A stretch of DNA of 59,147 nt from positions 60,749-119,895 of the forward strand of contig DKIG01000011.1 in the NCBI GenBank assembly GCA_002454165.1. The letters run 5' to 3'. This DNA comes from Gammaproteobacteria bacterium UBA6724 (GTDB lineage Bacteria; Pseudomonadota; Gammaproteobacteria; Pseudomonadales; Azotimanducaceae). The notes below the pieces were generated by a model. The model saw only the letters and a list, made by a program, of their open reading frames with translations, made no database searches and was not told where the DNA came from. Shown piece after piece: positions 35,616-43,893 of this stretch. A program made the position numbers and the translations under genes. How positions within the stretch are numbered: position 1 is the stretch's first letter; the number at the start of each line of letters is the position of its first letter.

Positions 35616-36913
35616 TAGTTTGCTCCCTGCTTGTACGGGCAGCCCTTGCCATCAATATGGGCTTTGAAATCGTCCGCGAAATATTTGAGACCACTGGCAA
35701 GTGGCTCAATAGCTCCCGGCGCATGGGCACAGTGAGTGTTGCCGATGGCGCCAATAAACTCGGCTTGATCTTCAAGTAGCCTGAGGTCTTCCGGTCGGCC
35801 TGCCCCGGCTTCCATACTATCCAAAATTTGTTGCACCCATGCCAAGCCTTCCCTGCATGGCGTACAGAAGCCACAGGATTCCCTGGCGAAAAACTTTTCC
35901 AGGTTGGCGATCATGCCCAGGGGACAGGACCGGTCATCAAGGATAATCATGGTACCAGTGCCCATTCGGCTACCAGCCTGCATTACCGGTTCATAGTCCA
36001 TGGGCAGGTCAAGATGTTCTGGCAACAGGAAGTCTGTGGATGCGCCGCCGGGTAAAAAGCCCTTCAGTTGGTAGCCCGCCGCCATACCGCCGGCCTGCTC
36101 TTCTAGGATTTCCCGGATCGGCGTGCCCATGGGTAACTCCCAGCAACCAGGGCGTGCCACCCTGCCACTCGCTCCAAAGAGTTTTGTACCACTGTCCTTG
36201 CCTCGTCCTAGAGACCTGAACCAGTCCGCGCCATGGGCGACAATGTGGGGGATGTTACACAGGGTCTCGACATTATTGACGATGGTGGGTCGGCCCCAAA
36301 GACCGCTCACCTGGGGGAAGGGTGGCTTTGCTCTGGGGATAGCTCGTTTGCCTTCCAGGGCGTTCAGCAGGGCAGTTTCCTCACCGCAGATGTATCGCCC
36401 TGCGCTAACATGGACATGCAGACGGAAAGAAAAATCCGAACCGCAGATATGCGCCCCGAGGTAGTTGCTTGCCTCGGCAGCGGCCAGGGCTTCCCTGAGT
36501 CTGGCGATGGCGACATGGTATTCGTGCCGGATGAAGATATAGCCTATATCGGCGGAGATGGTGTAGGCGGCGAGGATCATGCCTTCAATCAGTTGATGGG
36601 GATCCTGTTCCATCAGCAGTCGGTCCTTGAAGGTGCCCGGCTCCATTTCATCTGCGTTAGCCACCAGATAGCGGTGCCCTTCCCCGGCGGCACGGCTACC
36701 AGGTTTTGGCACGAAGCTCCATTTCATGCCTGTAGGGAAACCGGCACCCCCCCTGCCTCGCAGGTTGGAGTCCTTGATGATCTCCAGCAACGCATCGGGG
36801 TCCATGGCACCAACCGCCTGCCTGGTAGCCACATAGCCGCCCGTGGCTTCGTACTGAGTCAGGTCGGTCGGGGTCTTGCCATTGATGTTCTTGGTCAGTG
36901 GCAAATCGCTCAT
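35615..36913 (-). CDS. nuoF: NADH-quinone oxidoreductase subunit F (NADH- and FMN-binding)
   Basis: A 432-residue flavoprotein that oxidises NADH. It has the NADH-site loop GRGGAGFPTGMKW near 53-65, the FMN-binding YICGEETALLNALEG, and near the C-terminus the N3 cluster motif ESCGFCTPCREG with a fourth Cys in NTHCAHAPGA. Length fits (445 in E. coli). It overlaps nuoE by 4 bp and nuoG by one base. Confidence 0.97.
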   Translation of the reverse strand: MSDLPLTKNINGKTPTDLTQYEATGGYVATRQAVGAMDPDALLEIIKDSNLRGRGGAGFPTGMKWSFVPKPGSRAAGEGHRYLVANADEMEPGTFKDRLLMEQDPHQLIEGMILAAYTISADIGYIFIRHEYHVAIARLREALAAAEASNYLGAHICGSDFSFRLHVHVSAGRYICGEETALLNALEGKRAIPRAKPPFPQVSGLWGRPTIVNNVETLCNIPHIVAHGADWFRSLGRGKDSGTKLFGASGRVARPGCWELPMGTPIREILEEQAGGMAAGYQLKGFLPGGASTDFLLPEHLDLPMDYEPVMQAGSRMGTGTMIILDDRSCPLGMIANLEKFFARESCGFCTPCREGLAWVQQILDSMEAGAGRPEDLRLLEDQAEFIGAIGNTHCAHAPGAIEPLASGLKYFADDFKAHIDGKGCPYKQGAN

Positions 36914-37419
36914 TTCAGAATCTCTTCTACGCTCTCAGGTGTCAGGTCGTGGTGGAGTTCATCACCCACCATCATGGCTGGTGCATGGTCACAATCACCC
37001 AAACAGGTTACCGGCAATAGGGTGTATTTGCCGTCGGCGGTGGTCTCACCATAGGCGACGCCCAGGGTTGCCTGGACGCGTTTACAAACATCATCGCCAC
37101 CCATCAGCCAGCAACTTACGCTGTCACAGAACAACACCACCTTCTCACCAACCGGCTTGCGATAAATCAAATTGTAGAAGGTGGCTATGCCGTCCAGTTC
37201 TTCACTGGACATATTGAGCAAAGTAGCAACAGCGACCAGACTTTCATCAGACACCCAGCCTCGGTGTTCCTGGACAATCTTCAAGGCATCAATAGCCGCA
37301 GACCGACGATCTGGAAGTAGCAATATCTCCGCTTCTATCTGGCTGACTTCGGCATCTGACAGGAGAGTGACGAACTTGTCTGTGACGATCGTATTTGTGG
37401 GTGAGTGAGTCTGGCTCAT
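36910..37419 (-). CDS. nuoE: NADH-quinone oxidoreductase subunit E
   Basis: A 169-residue thioredoxin-fold 2Fe-2S subunit (cluster N1a). Cluster cysteines are visible in CDSVSCWLMGG and CLGDCDHAPAMMV, the usual C-x4-C and C-x3-C pairs. The stop abuts the nuoF start with a 4-bp overlap; the ATG follows the nuoCD stop directly with no gap. Confidence 0.96.
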   Translation of the reverse strand: MSQTHSPTNTIVTDKFVTLLSDAEVSQIEAEILLLPDRRSAAIDALKIVQEHRGWVSDESLVAVATLLNMSSEELDGIATFYNLIYRKPVGEKVVLFCDSVSCWLMGGDDVCKRVQATLGVAYGETTADGKYTLLPVTCLGDCDHAPAMMVGDELHHDLTPESVEEILK

Positions 37420-39174
37420 TTATCGGTCCACATCCGCCATGACAAAATCAATACTGGCGAGAATAGCAATGAGGTCCGGGATCAGTAGCCCCCGGCTGAG
37501 TAAGGGTATCTGTTGCAGGTGGGGGAAGGACGGGGTTCTGATACGGGTGCGATAGGAACTCGTGCCGCCGTCGCTGGTCAGGTAATACATGTTATTACCC
37601 TTGGTGGCTTCTATCGTAACGCTACATTCCCCGGCGGGAATCACTGGACCCCAACTGACATTTAAGAAGTGATGTATCAGGGTTTCTATATCGTACATGG
37701 TTCTTTCTTTGGGCGGCGGTGTGGTTTGTGGATGATCTGCCTTGTAAGGACCGGCAGGCATGTTATTCAAGCATTGTTCAATGATGTGCAGGCTTTGATG
37801 TAGTTCGTCCACCCGCACCCGCGCTCGGTCGTAGCAGTCGCCCTTCTGATAGACGGGCACCTCAAAATCAAACTGGTCATAACCACCATAGGGCCGGTCA
37901 CGCCGCATATCAAAGTCTATGCCGGTCGCCCGCAGATTGGGACCCGTGATACCCCAATCCAGTGCTTCTTGCTGGGTGCATATACCTATGCCCTGGGTGC
38001 GTTGCTTCAGGATGCTGTTGCGCATCGTCATCTTGTCATAGTGCTTGAGCCGCGATGGCATCCAGTCGAGGTAGTCCCGAACCATCTGCTCCCAGCCGTC
38101 TGGTAGGTCCTGAGCGACGCCACCAATGCGGAACCAAGCGGGATGCATTCTGCCACCGGTCACGGCTTCAATAATTCTGAATAACTTCTCTCGGTCAGAG
38201 AACATATAGAAGACGGGGGATAGTTGACCAACATCCTGGGCAAAGGTGCCGTAGAAGACCAGATGGCTAGAGATACGGAAAAATTCCGCCAGCATAATTC
38301 TGATTACCCTTGCTCGGTCCGGGACTTCTATTCCGGCGAACTTTTCCACCGCCATGACATAGGGCAGGTTGTTCATCACACCGCCCAGATAATCAATCCG
38401 GTCTGTGTAAGGAATGTAAGTGTGCCAGGATTGCCGCTCGCCCATCTTCTCCGCGCCGCGATGGTGGTAACCAATTTCTGGAACCGCATCAACAATCACT
38501 TCCCCGTCCAGTTGCAGGACAATCCTGAAAACACCGTGTACCGAGGGGTGATTCGGGCCCAGATTCAGGAACATGAATTCCGTGTTTTCCGTCTTGCGAC
38601 TGAGACCCCACTCTTCGGGTTTGAACCTGAGCGCTTCCTGCTCCTTGTCCTGGCGCGCGTCATCCAGACTGAAGGGTGCCATCTCTGTCGCTCTTGCGGG
38701 GTGGTCCTTTCTCAGGGCATGCCCTTTCCAGGTGGGGGGCAGGAGGATTCGATAAAGGTTGGGATGGTTGCTAAAAACGATGCCGAACATGTCCCAGGTT
38801 TCGCGTTCATACCAGTTGGCGTTGGGATAGATCTGGTAAATGCTGGGGAGGTTCAAGTCATCCTCGTTAAGCGCTGTTTTGATTCTGACATCGGTGAGTA
38901 GGGAAAAGGACATCAGGTGATAGATCACGGTGAAGTCACCTGCTGGCATCCCGGCGCGATGATTTCTCAGTCTTTCGTCCGTACCGCAGAGGTCAAACAG
39001 CATTTCATAATCCCGTTTCAGGTAACTGATGACATCAACCAGGTGTGCTCTGTCCACCCAAAAGGTAGGAATCTCATCAATCGTCTGCTGGCGGGAAAAG
39101 GAAACCTGCGGAAACTCCTTAGCAAGTTTCTGCGCAACTTCTATTTTTCCTACCTGTTCAGCAATGGCTGACAA
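37420..39174 (-). CDS. nuoCD: NADH-quinone oxidoreductase fused subunit C/D
   Basis: A 584-residue fusion of the 30-kDa (NuoC) and 49-kDa (NuoD) peripheral subunits. NuoC spans about 1-180 (ANWYERETWDMFGI, then the family RKDHPARATE). NuoD follows from about 195 with NLGPNHPSVHGVFRIVLQLDGE (quinone-site histidine loop) and the hydrogenase-like end DLIAILASIDFVMADVDR. Fusion is typical of enteric and pseudomonad-type Gammaproteobacteria and is informative about lineage. The gap of 75 bp to nuoB is the longest inside the operon. Confidence 0.97.
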   Translation of the reverse strand: MSAIAEQVGKIEVAQKLAKEFPQVSFSRQQTIDEIPTFWVDRAHLVDVISYLKRDYEMLFDLCGTDERLRNHRAGMPAGDFTVIYHLMSFSLLTDVRIKTALNEDDLNLPSIYQIYPNANWYERETWDMFGIVFSNHPNLYRILLPPTWKGHALRKDHPARATEMAPFSLDDARQDKEQEALRFKPEEWGLSRKTENTEFMFLNLGPNHPSVHGVFRIVLQLDGEVIVDAVPEIGYHHRGAEKMGERQSWHTYIPYTDRIDYLGGVMNNLPYVMAVEKFAGIEVPDRARVIRIMLAEFFRISSHLVFYGTFAQDVGQLSPVFYMFSDREKLFRIIEAVTGGRMHPAWFRIGGVAQDLPDGWEQMVRDYLDWMPSRLKHYDKMTMRNSILKQRTQGIGICTQQEALDWGITGPNLRATGIDFDMRRDRPYGGYDQFDFEVPVYQKGDCYDRARVRVDELHQSLHIIEQCLNNMPAGPYKADHPQTTPPPKERTMYDIETLIHHFLNVSWGPVIPAGECSVTIEATKGNNMYYLTSDGGTSSYRTRIRTPSFPHLQQIPLLSRGLLIPDLIAILASIDFVMADVDR

Positions 39175-39249
39175 TTGCTTTTCCCCTTTCTTTCAGGTTT
39201 TTGTTTGCCGCTACTTGTGTGATTGTATGACCCTCGGAGTCAAGGTGCG

Positions 39250-39888
39250 CTACACCTCGTCTGGCTCTCTCAAATCCGTCGCTGCCATTCGCTCCCTGTT
39301 GCGGAGGTCTCGCTGGCTGACTTTGTCTGCCTTGAATACCCGCTGGTCTTCCACCACCCAGCTGAGGGGGCGTCGCTCCTTACCTATGGCGTCCTGCAGT
39401 AGCATCAACCCTTGCAGGAAGGCATCCGGACGCGGCGGACATCCCGGCACATAAACATCTACCGGCAGGAACTTATCAACCCCCTGAACCACACTGTAGA
39501 TATCGTACATCCCGCCAGAATTAGCGCAGGAGCCCATGGAGATCACCCACTTAGGTTCCAGAAGTTGTTCATACAAGCGTTGCACTATTGGTGCCATTTT
39601 CAAAAAACAAGTACCAGAAATCACGATCATGTCTGCCTGCCGAGGCGTTGCCCTGATGACCTCGGAGCCGAACCGCGCCACATCAAAGCGGCTGGTCAAG
39701 GAAGTTGCCATCTCGACATAACAGCAGGACAACCCGAAGTTAAATGGCCAGACGGAATGCTTTCGTCCCCAGGCGAGCATGTTTTCCAGTGAGGTCATAA
39801 CGAGGTTGCGCTTCAGGTGTTCATCCAGCGCGGTATCCAGGTCATGCAGTTCAATATTCGGCTCAATTTTGGTGAGACTCCATTCCAT
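39250..39888 (-). CDS. nuoB: NADH-quinone oxidoreductase subunit B (cluster N2)
   Basis: A 212-residue subunit that holds the terminal 4Fe-4S cluster N2 next to quinone. The tandem cysteines (SCCYVEM), GSCANSGGMYD and PGCPPRPDAFLQG supply the four ligands. Length is close to E. coli NuoB (220). Two bases separate it from nuoA. Confidence 0.97.
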   Translation of the reverse strand: MEWSLTKIEPNIELHDLDTALDEHLKRNLVMTSLENMLAWGRKHSVWPFNFGLSCCYVEMATSLTSRFDVARFGSEVIRATPRQADMIVISGTCFLKMAPIVQRLYEQLLEPKWVISMGSCANSGGMYDIYSVVQGVDKFLPVDVYVPGCPPRPDAFLQGLMLLQDAIGKERRPLSWVVEDQRVFKADKVSQRDLRNRERMAATDLREPDEV

Positions 39889-39890
39889 GG

Positions 39891-40307
39891 CTAATCCTCA
39901 ACCCGTTGCAGGGCGTAGTTTTTTGGCAAGCCTGTTCTAACCTTCACACCCCATTCAAGTGCACCCGACTTCCATTCGTAAACAAGCGCGACAATCAAAA
40001 TCAGAATAAACACTGAAACCGCCAGATAGCCGAACAGCCCCAGTTCATAGAATGCGATAGCCCAGGCGAAGATAAATACCGTTTCAAGATCAAAAATCAC
40101 GAAGAAGATCGCGACTAGGAAAAATTCAGCCGACACGGGAATCTGCGTTGACCCTATGTGCACCACGCCAGATTCAAAAGGCTCGCCGGTGGCGCGGGTC
40201 ATTTTGGATTTTTGTCCCAGCAAGGCGGAGAGCACTAGAATGACGCCAAGGATAACCAATACGGAAAGAAAGTAGATAACCAGAGGCCAGAGCGATGAGT
40301 CAGCCAT
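39891..40307 (-). CDS. nuoA: NADH-quinone oxidoreductase subunit A
   Basis: A 138-residue three-helix membrane subunit and the first gene of the 13-gene nuo operon. It has the conserved GEPFESGVVHIGS-like loop and VIFDLETVFIFAWAIAF of helix 2. The operon promoter should lie in the 250 bp upstream; a dispersed hairpin repeat (40347-40427) occupies that region, so it may lie within or just beyond the promoter. Confidence 0.96.
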   Translation of the reverse strand: MADSSLWPLVIYFLSVLVILGVILVLSALLGQKSKMTRATGEPFESGVVHIGSTQIPVSAEFFLVAIFFVIFDLETVFIFAWAIAFYELGLFGYLAVSVFILILIVALVYEWKSGALEWGVKVRTGLPKNYALQRVED

Positions 40308-40346
40308 AATGCTTCTTGTCTAGGTGCTTACGCATCTTCTGCTTGA

Positions 40347-40427
40347 TTTTATTCGGTATCCGATATGGTGATATTGCATGGCTCTCCTTCTGGATCGGAG
40401 TGCCAAAGGTATCTGAGCTTATACATA
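40347..40427. repeat. Dispersed hairpin repeat, copy A
   Basis: An 81-bp segment that aligns without gaps to 43549-43629 with about 11 mismatches. Its core is an imperfect stem-loop, TGGCTCTCC...GGAGTGCCA, followed by AAAGGTATCTGAGCTTATAC. The last 28 bases reappear inverted at 59058-59085. It lies upstream of nuoA and of the first MORN gene. Confidence 0.8.
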
Positions 40428-40591
40428 CGTTACCCCGATGTGATAAACCATGTCCATATTGATATCACGGATGTTAATACGGATGCTAACAAGGATGATA
40501 CGGAGAACCGAGTCGATCCCGCCCCACTGATTCATGATTGCGAGTCAGACTGACGGCTGGCGTGGGCAGGTTCAATAACCAGGAGAAAGTA

Positions 40592-41353
40592 ATGTTGCAA
40601 AGGCATCACATGAGACCGCTCATCATCGCAATATTGTCACTGCTGCTGGCCAACAGCACCGCCCTCGCTCAGCCGGATAATCCTGACCATGAGCCAAAGT
40701 GCGAGGAAGTGTCCTTTGCCGAAGCCTGCTGGATAGCTGCCACTGACAAGCCTGATTGCCGGGTTTGGCATCAAGGCTGGATGCTGTACAACACCTGGTC
40801 CTGGTTGGGCAGTTGCGAGCAGGGCGTGCCGCACGGCAAGGGCGTGGAGCAATTGTATGTTCAGGGGCAATTGTACCGCGCGGAAGGCGAAGGTGTTTAT
40901 GTACACGGCCTTAAAGAAGGCCGCTGGATGGAACATTGGCAAGATGCGGGCTACTCCACTGGCAGCTATGTGAACGGCAAAAGAAGCGGCATCTGGGGAC
41001 ACTACGGCGGGAAGTTGGGAAGTTCTGACACGGGCCCCTATGTGGACGGCAAACGACATGGCAAATGGACGCTTGTCAGCGAAGGCGGGGATAGAGGGGA
41101 TACTGAAAAAGGCTCTTATGTGAACGATGTAAGACAGGGCCGCTGGGTAGCGCTCGCTAGCTCAGGAAATATTTACGAAGGTCCCATGGTGGACGGCAAA
41201 CGACATGGCGACTGGGAGATTCGCTATACGGATGGACGAAAAGTCGAAGGCTCCTATGTGAATGGCAAAAGAAGCGGCATCTGGACGACTCGCTATCAAG
41301 ACGGGCGTGTTGAAACGGTCCGTTACGTTAATGGCCGCCGCGAGAAGCAATAA
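40592..41353 (+). CDS. Secreted MORN-repeat protein, copy 1
   Basis: A 253-residue exported protein. The start at 40592 is set by the AGGAGAAAGTA ribosome-binding site shared by all three copies; the longer frame from 40538 lacks one. A signal peptide (RPLIIAILSLLLANSTALA) precedes a cysteine-containing segment with C-x-E-V-x-F-A-E-A-C, then about seven repeats of the form GxYVNGKRxGxW, the MORN (phosphatidylinositol-kinase-related) motif. MORN repeats form extended beta-hairpin sheets used for binding; bacterial secreted examples have no settled role. Linked to an HlyD-type export adaptor by position. Confidence 0.8.
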   Translation: MLQRHHMRPLIIAILSLLLANSTALAQPDNPDHEPKCEEVSFAEACWIAATDKPDCRVWHQGWMLYNTWSWLGSCEQGVPHGKGVEQLYVQGQLYRAEGEGVYVHGLKEGRWMEHWQDAGYSTGSYVNGKRSGIWGHYGGKLGSSDTGPYVDGKRHGKWTLVSEGGDRGDTEKGSYVNDVRQGRWVALASSGNIYEGPMVDGKRHGDWEIRYTDGRKVEGSYVNGKRSGIWTTRYQDGRVETVRYVNGRREKQ

Positions 41354-41450
41354 CACGACCCAGACAACGAAACTGACGAACTACTATTCCGAGAAGCCGC
41401 AATAAAATCCCTGACCTGGCGTGGGCAGGTTCAATAACCAGGAGAAAGTA

Positions 41451-42224
41451 ATGTTGCAAAGGCATCACATGAGACCGCTCATCATCGCAATATTGTCACT
41501 GCTGCTGGCCAACAGCACCGCCCTCGCTCAGCCGGATAATCCTGACCATGAGCCAAAGTGCGAGGAAGTGTCCTTTGCCGAAGCCTGCTGGATAGCTGCC
41601 ACTGACAAGCCTGATTGCCGGGTTTGGCATCAAGGCTGGATGCTGTACAAGACCTGGTCCTGGTTGGGCAGTTGCGAGCAGGGCGTGCCGCACGGCAAGG
41701 GCATGGAGCAATTGGATGTTCCGATGCGATCGTACCGCACGATCAAAGGCAAAGGTGTTTATGTACACGGCCTTAAAGAAGGCCACTGGTTTTTAAGCCG
41801 GTCGGCTTGGAATAGGAACTCCTCCTCCTCTGGCAGCTATGTGAACGGCAAAAGAAGCGGCATTTGGTGGATAGTCTACGACGGGCATGGAGGCTTTGCC
41901 TATGGCCCCTATGTGGACGGCAAACGACATGGCAAATGGATGCTTGTCAACGGCGACGGGAATTCAGGGGATACTGAAAAAGGCTCTTATGTGAACGGTG
42001 TAAGACAGGGCCGCTGGGTAATGCTCGCTAACTCAGGAGATATTCACGAAGGTCCCATGGTGGACGACAAACGACATGGCGACTGGGAGTTTCGCTATAT
42101 GGATGGGCGAAAAGTCGAAGGCTCCTACGTGAATGGCAAAAGCCACGGCATCTGGGTGACTCGCTATCAAGACGGGCGTGTTGAAACGGTCCGTTATGTT
42201 AATGGCCGCCTCGAGGAGCAATAA
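41451..42224 (+). CDS. Secreted MORN-repeat protein, copy 2
   Basis: A 257-residue paralogue of copy 1. The first 85 residues are almost identical, including the signal peptide and cysteine segment. It differs mainly in the middle (RSYRTIKGKGVYVHG and a longer serine-rich stretch) and then returns to near-identity in the last three MORN repeats. This block pattern suggests gene conversion between copies. Same ribosome-binding site and promoter-proximal sequence. Confidence 0.8.
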   Translation: MLQRHHMRPLIIAILSLLLANSTALAQPDNPDHEPKCEEVSFAEACWIAATDKPDCRVWHQGWMLYKTWSWLGSCEQGVPHGKGMEQLDVPMRSYRTIKGKGVYVHGLKEGHWFLSRSAWNRNSSSSGSYVNGKRSGIWWIVYDGHGGFAYGPYVDGKRHGKWMLVNGDGNSGDTEKGSYVNGVRQGRWVMLANSGDIHEGPMVDDKRHGDWEFRYMDGRKVEGSYVNGKSHGIWVTRYQDGRVETVRYVNGRLEEQ

Positions 42225-42330
42225 CACCCCATGACCGACCCAGACAGCGAAACTGACGAACTACTATTTCGGGAAGCCGCAATAAAATCCCTGACCTGGC
42301 GTGGGCAGGTTCAATAACCAGGAGAAAGTA

Positions 42331-43026
42331 ATGTTGCAAAGGCATCACATGAGACTGCCCATCATCGCAATATTGGCAACGCTACTCATCGGCAATGCCG
42401 CCATTGCACAACAAGACAATCCCGACTTTGAGCCAAAATGCCAGGATGTACCCGGCATGACGGATTGCTGGCTTGCCGTTGATGACCGACCGGGCTGCTG
42501 GGTATGGAATACATACCGTCTGAATAGCGGCGAACGCGATTCGCGCATCCGTTATTCCTGGTCAGGTGCCTGCGATGAGGGTCAGCCGCATGGTTGGGGT
42601 GTGGAGCAGTGGGGAATACTGGAAAGACCCGAGAGCGGCCCCTGCGGTGTTGGAACTTACTCACACGGCAAACGACAGGGCCACTGGCTCCTCCGCCTTA
42701 TACACGGCAACTTCATAGTAATGGATGGACCCCATCCAGTGTTCGCTAAAGAGGGCACATGCACGACGGCGTCCGACAACGTGGAAACGGGTATGTTTCT
42801 AGACGACGAAAGGCACGGCATCTGGGTGGAATGCTTTTATGGCGGCTGCGCTACGGGGCCCTATAGCAATGGCAAGGAACACGGTCACTGGATAGCGCGC
42901 AGTCTTTCCTCAACGACAACAATTTCGTACAAGGATGGCAAACGACATGGCGAATGGACGAGACTCTATAAAAGCGGGAAGGTTAGTACTACCCTTTATG
43001 TTAATGGCCGCCCCAAAAAGCAATAA
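42331..43026 (+). CDS. Secreted MORN-repeat protein, copy 3 (most diverged)
   Basis: A 231-residue paralogue. It shares the start MLQRHHMR and a signal peptide, but the mature part is substantially different, with more cysteines (CQDVPGMTDCW, GCWVW, ACDEG, CTTAS, CFYGGC) that may form disulfides. MORN-like GxYSHGKRQGHW and YKDGKRHGEW units remain. The identical leader and divergent body suggest different ligands. The HlyD-like gene starts 15 bp after its stop. Confidence 0.78.
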   Translation: MLQRHHMRLPIIAILATLLIGNAAIAQQDNPDFEPKCQDVPGMTDCWLAVDDRPGCWVWNTYRLNSGERDSRIRYSWSGACDEGQPHGWGVEQWGILERPESGPCGVGTYSHGKRQGHWLLRLIHGNFIVMDGPHPVFAKEGTCTTASDNVETGMFLDDERHGIWVECFYGGCATGPYSNGKEHGHWIARSLSSTTTISYKDGKRHGEWTRLYKSGKVSTTLYVNGRPKKQ

Positions 43027-43041
43027 CGACATGACCGCTCC

Positions 43042-43359
43042 ATGACCGACCCAGACAACGAAACTGACGAACTACTATTTCGGGAAGCCGCGATAAAATC
43101 CTTGACCTGGCGTGACCAGGGCAAGGTTATTGCCTACCTGCCACCGGCCTGGTGGTGGTTATGTTCGTTCTTGCTGGCAGCCGTGATTGTCGTCGCAGTT
43201 TTTATTTCCATTGGCACCTATGCCCGCAAAGAATCTGTCTATGGCATTTTACGCAACAGTGCCGGGGAGATGCGGGTGCGTCCTACGCAGACCGGCATTA
43301 TTGATGCCATACTGGTACAGCCTGGCCAGCAGGTGCGCAAAGGGCAGCCGCTGGCCTGA
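43042..43359 (+). pseudogene. Truncated HlyD-family secretion adaptor
   Basis: A 105-residue N-terminal piece of a membrane-fusion protein for type I or bacteriocin-type export. It has a cytoplasmic start, one transmembrane helix (WWWLCSFLLAAVIVVAVFISIG), then YARKESVYGILRNSAGEMRVRP and a biotinyl-lipoyl-like GIIDAILVQPGQQVRKGQPLA, where the frame ends. Full HlyD/CvaA-type adaptors have 350-450 residues, so the coiled coil and C-terminus are missing. An IS481-like remnant abuts the break. Its first codons are copied behind MORN genes 1 and 2. Confidence 0.75.
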
Positions 43360-43499
43360 CGCAGTGTCTGTTGCCAGCGATACAGGGTTCTGCGACTGAG
43401 GTCGAAGGCATCACAGGTCGCGGCTACGCCATGGTCTGCGAAGAAAGTGAGGGTTTTGAGGCGTGCTTGAGCATTTTTGGAAGTCATTGCCCAAAGCAT
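43353..43499 (-). mobile_element. IS481-like transposase N-terminal remnant
   Basis: On the minus strand, MTSKNAQARLKTLTFFADHG, followed by a segment ending in SRRTLYRWQQTLRQA, is the helix-turn-helix head of an IS481-type integrase/transposase. It ends after about 49 residues where antisense HlyD sequence begins; no DDE domain remains. The remainder of the gap 43500-43893 contains only dispersed repeat copy B and the formate dehydrogenase leader. Confidence 0.6.
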
Positions 43500-43548
43500 G
43501 CCCTCGTGAAAACGGGGGATGCCCTAAAGCGGCTACCCGATAGAAGCC

Positions 43549-43629
43549 TTTTATTCGGTATCCAATGTGCTGGAATTGCATGGCACTCCTTCTGGACCGG
43601 AGTGCCAAAGGTATCTAAACCTATACAGA
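43549..43629. repeat. Dispersed hairpin repeat, copy B
   Basis: Aligned to 40347-40427 over 81 bp. Here the stem is perfect: TGGCACTCC, a 9-nt loop, then GGAGTGCCA. Copies A and B are direct repeats framing the MORN/HlyD block. Confidence 0.8.
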
Positions 43630-43893
43630 CTTCATCATGTCCCATCATGTCCAGCATGGGGAGCCCACTAGAATGGTACCCTATGCTCTGACGACATATG
43701 CCTAAACTCAAGCGGGTTTAGTATTGTGCACAGGTTTGCCAGGACCAGTGCGTACCAGGACCTAGGTGGTTTATTCCGCCTATACCTTTTATTCTTTTAT
43801 GGCTAGATTTTTGGTAGTAAATTTTTATAATTCTTACTAGTCTATTATGAATGGATTGATTATCTTTCTATGGAAGAGAGGGAAGCAGAGAAA

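Larger units (their letters stand above)
40557..43106. repeat. Three tandem units of MORN gene plus HlyD head
   Basis: Unit starts at 40557, 41416 and 42296 (lengths about 859, 880 and 811 bp) share CTGGCGTGGGCAGGTTCAAT, then the ribosome-binding site AGGAGAAAGTA and the ATG of a MORN-repeat gene. After each MORN stop comes the beginning of an HlyD-like gene (MTDPD, then ETDELLFREAAIKSLTWR), cut at CTGGCGT where the next unit starts. Only the third copy runs on into the HlyD gene. The units are diverged, most in the third. Confidence 0.9.

Noticed and set aside
36233..37054. Long plus-strand frame (273 codons) opposite nuoF/nuoE
   Set aside because: It is antisense to two highly conserved complex I genes and encodes no recognisable protein; a composition shadow.
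38224..38901. 225-codon plus-strand frame opposite nuoCD
   Set aside because: Antisense shadow of a strongly conserved gene with no motif of its own.
40538..40591. Upstream start for MORN gene 1
   Set aside because: The ribosome-binding site and signal peptide common to all three copies place the start at 40592.
43239..43352. C-terminal part of the 86-codon minus-strand frame as transposase
   Set aside because: This part is antisense to the HlyD fragment; only 43353-43499 resembles a transposase.
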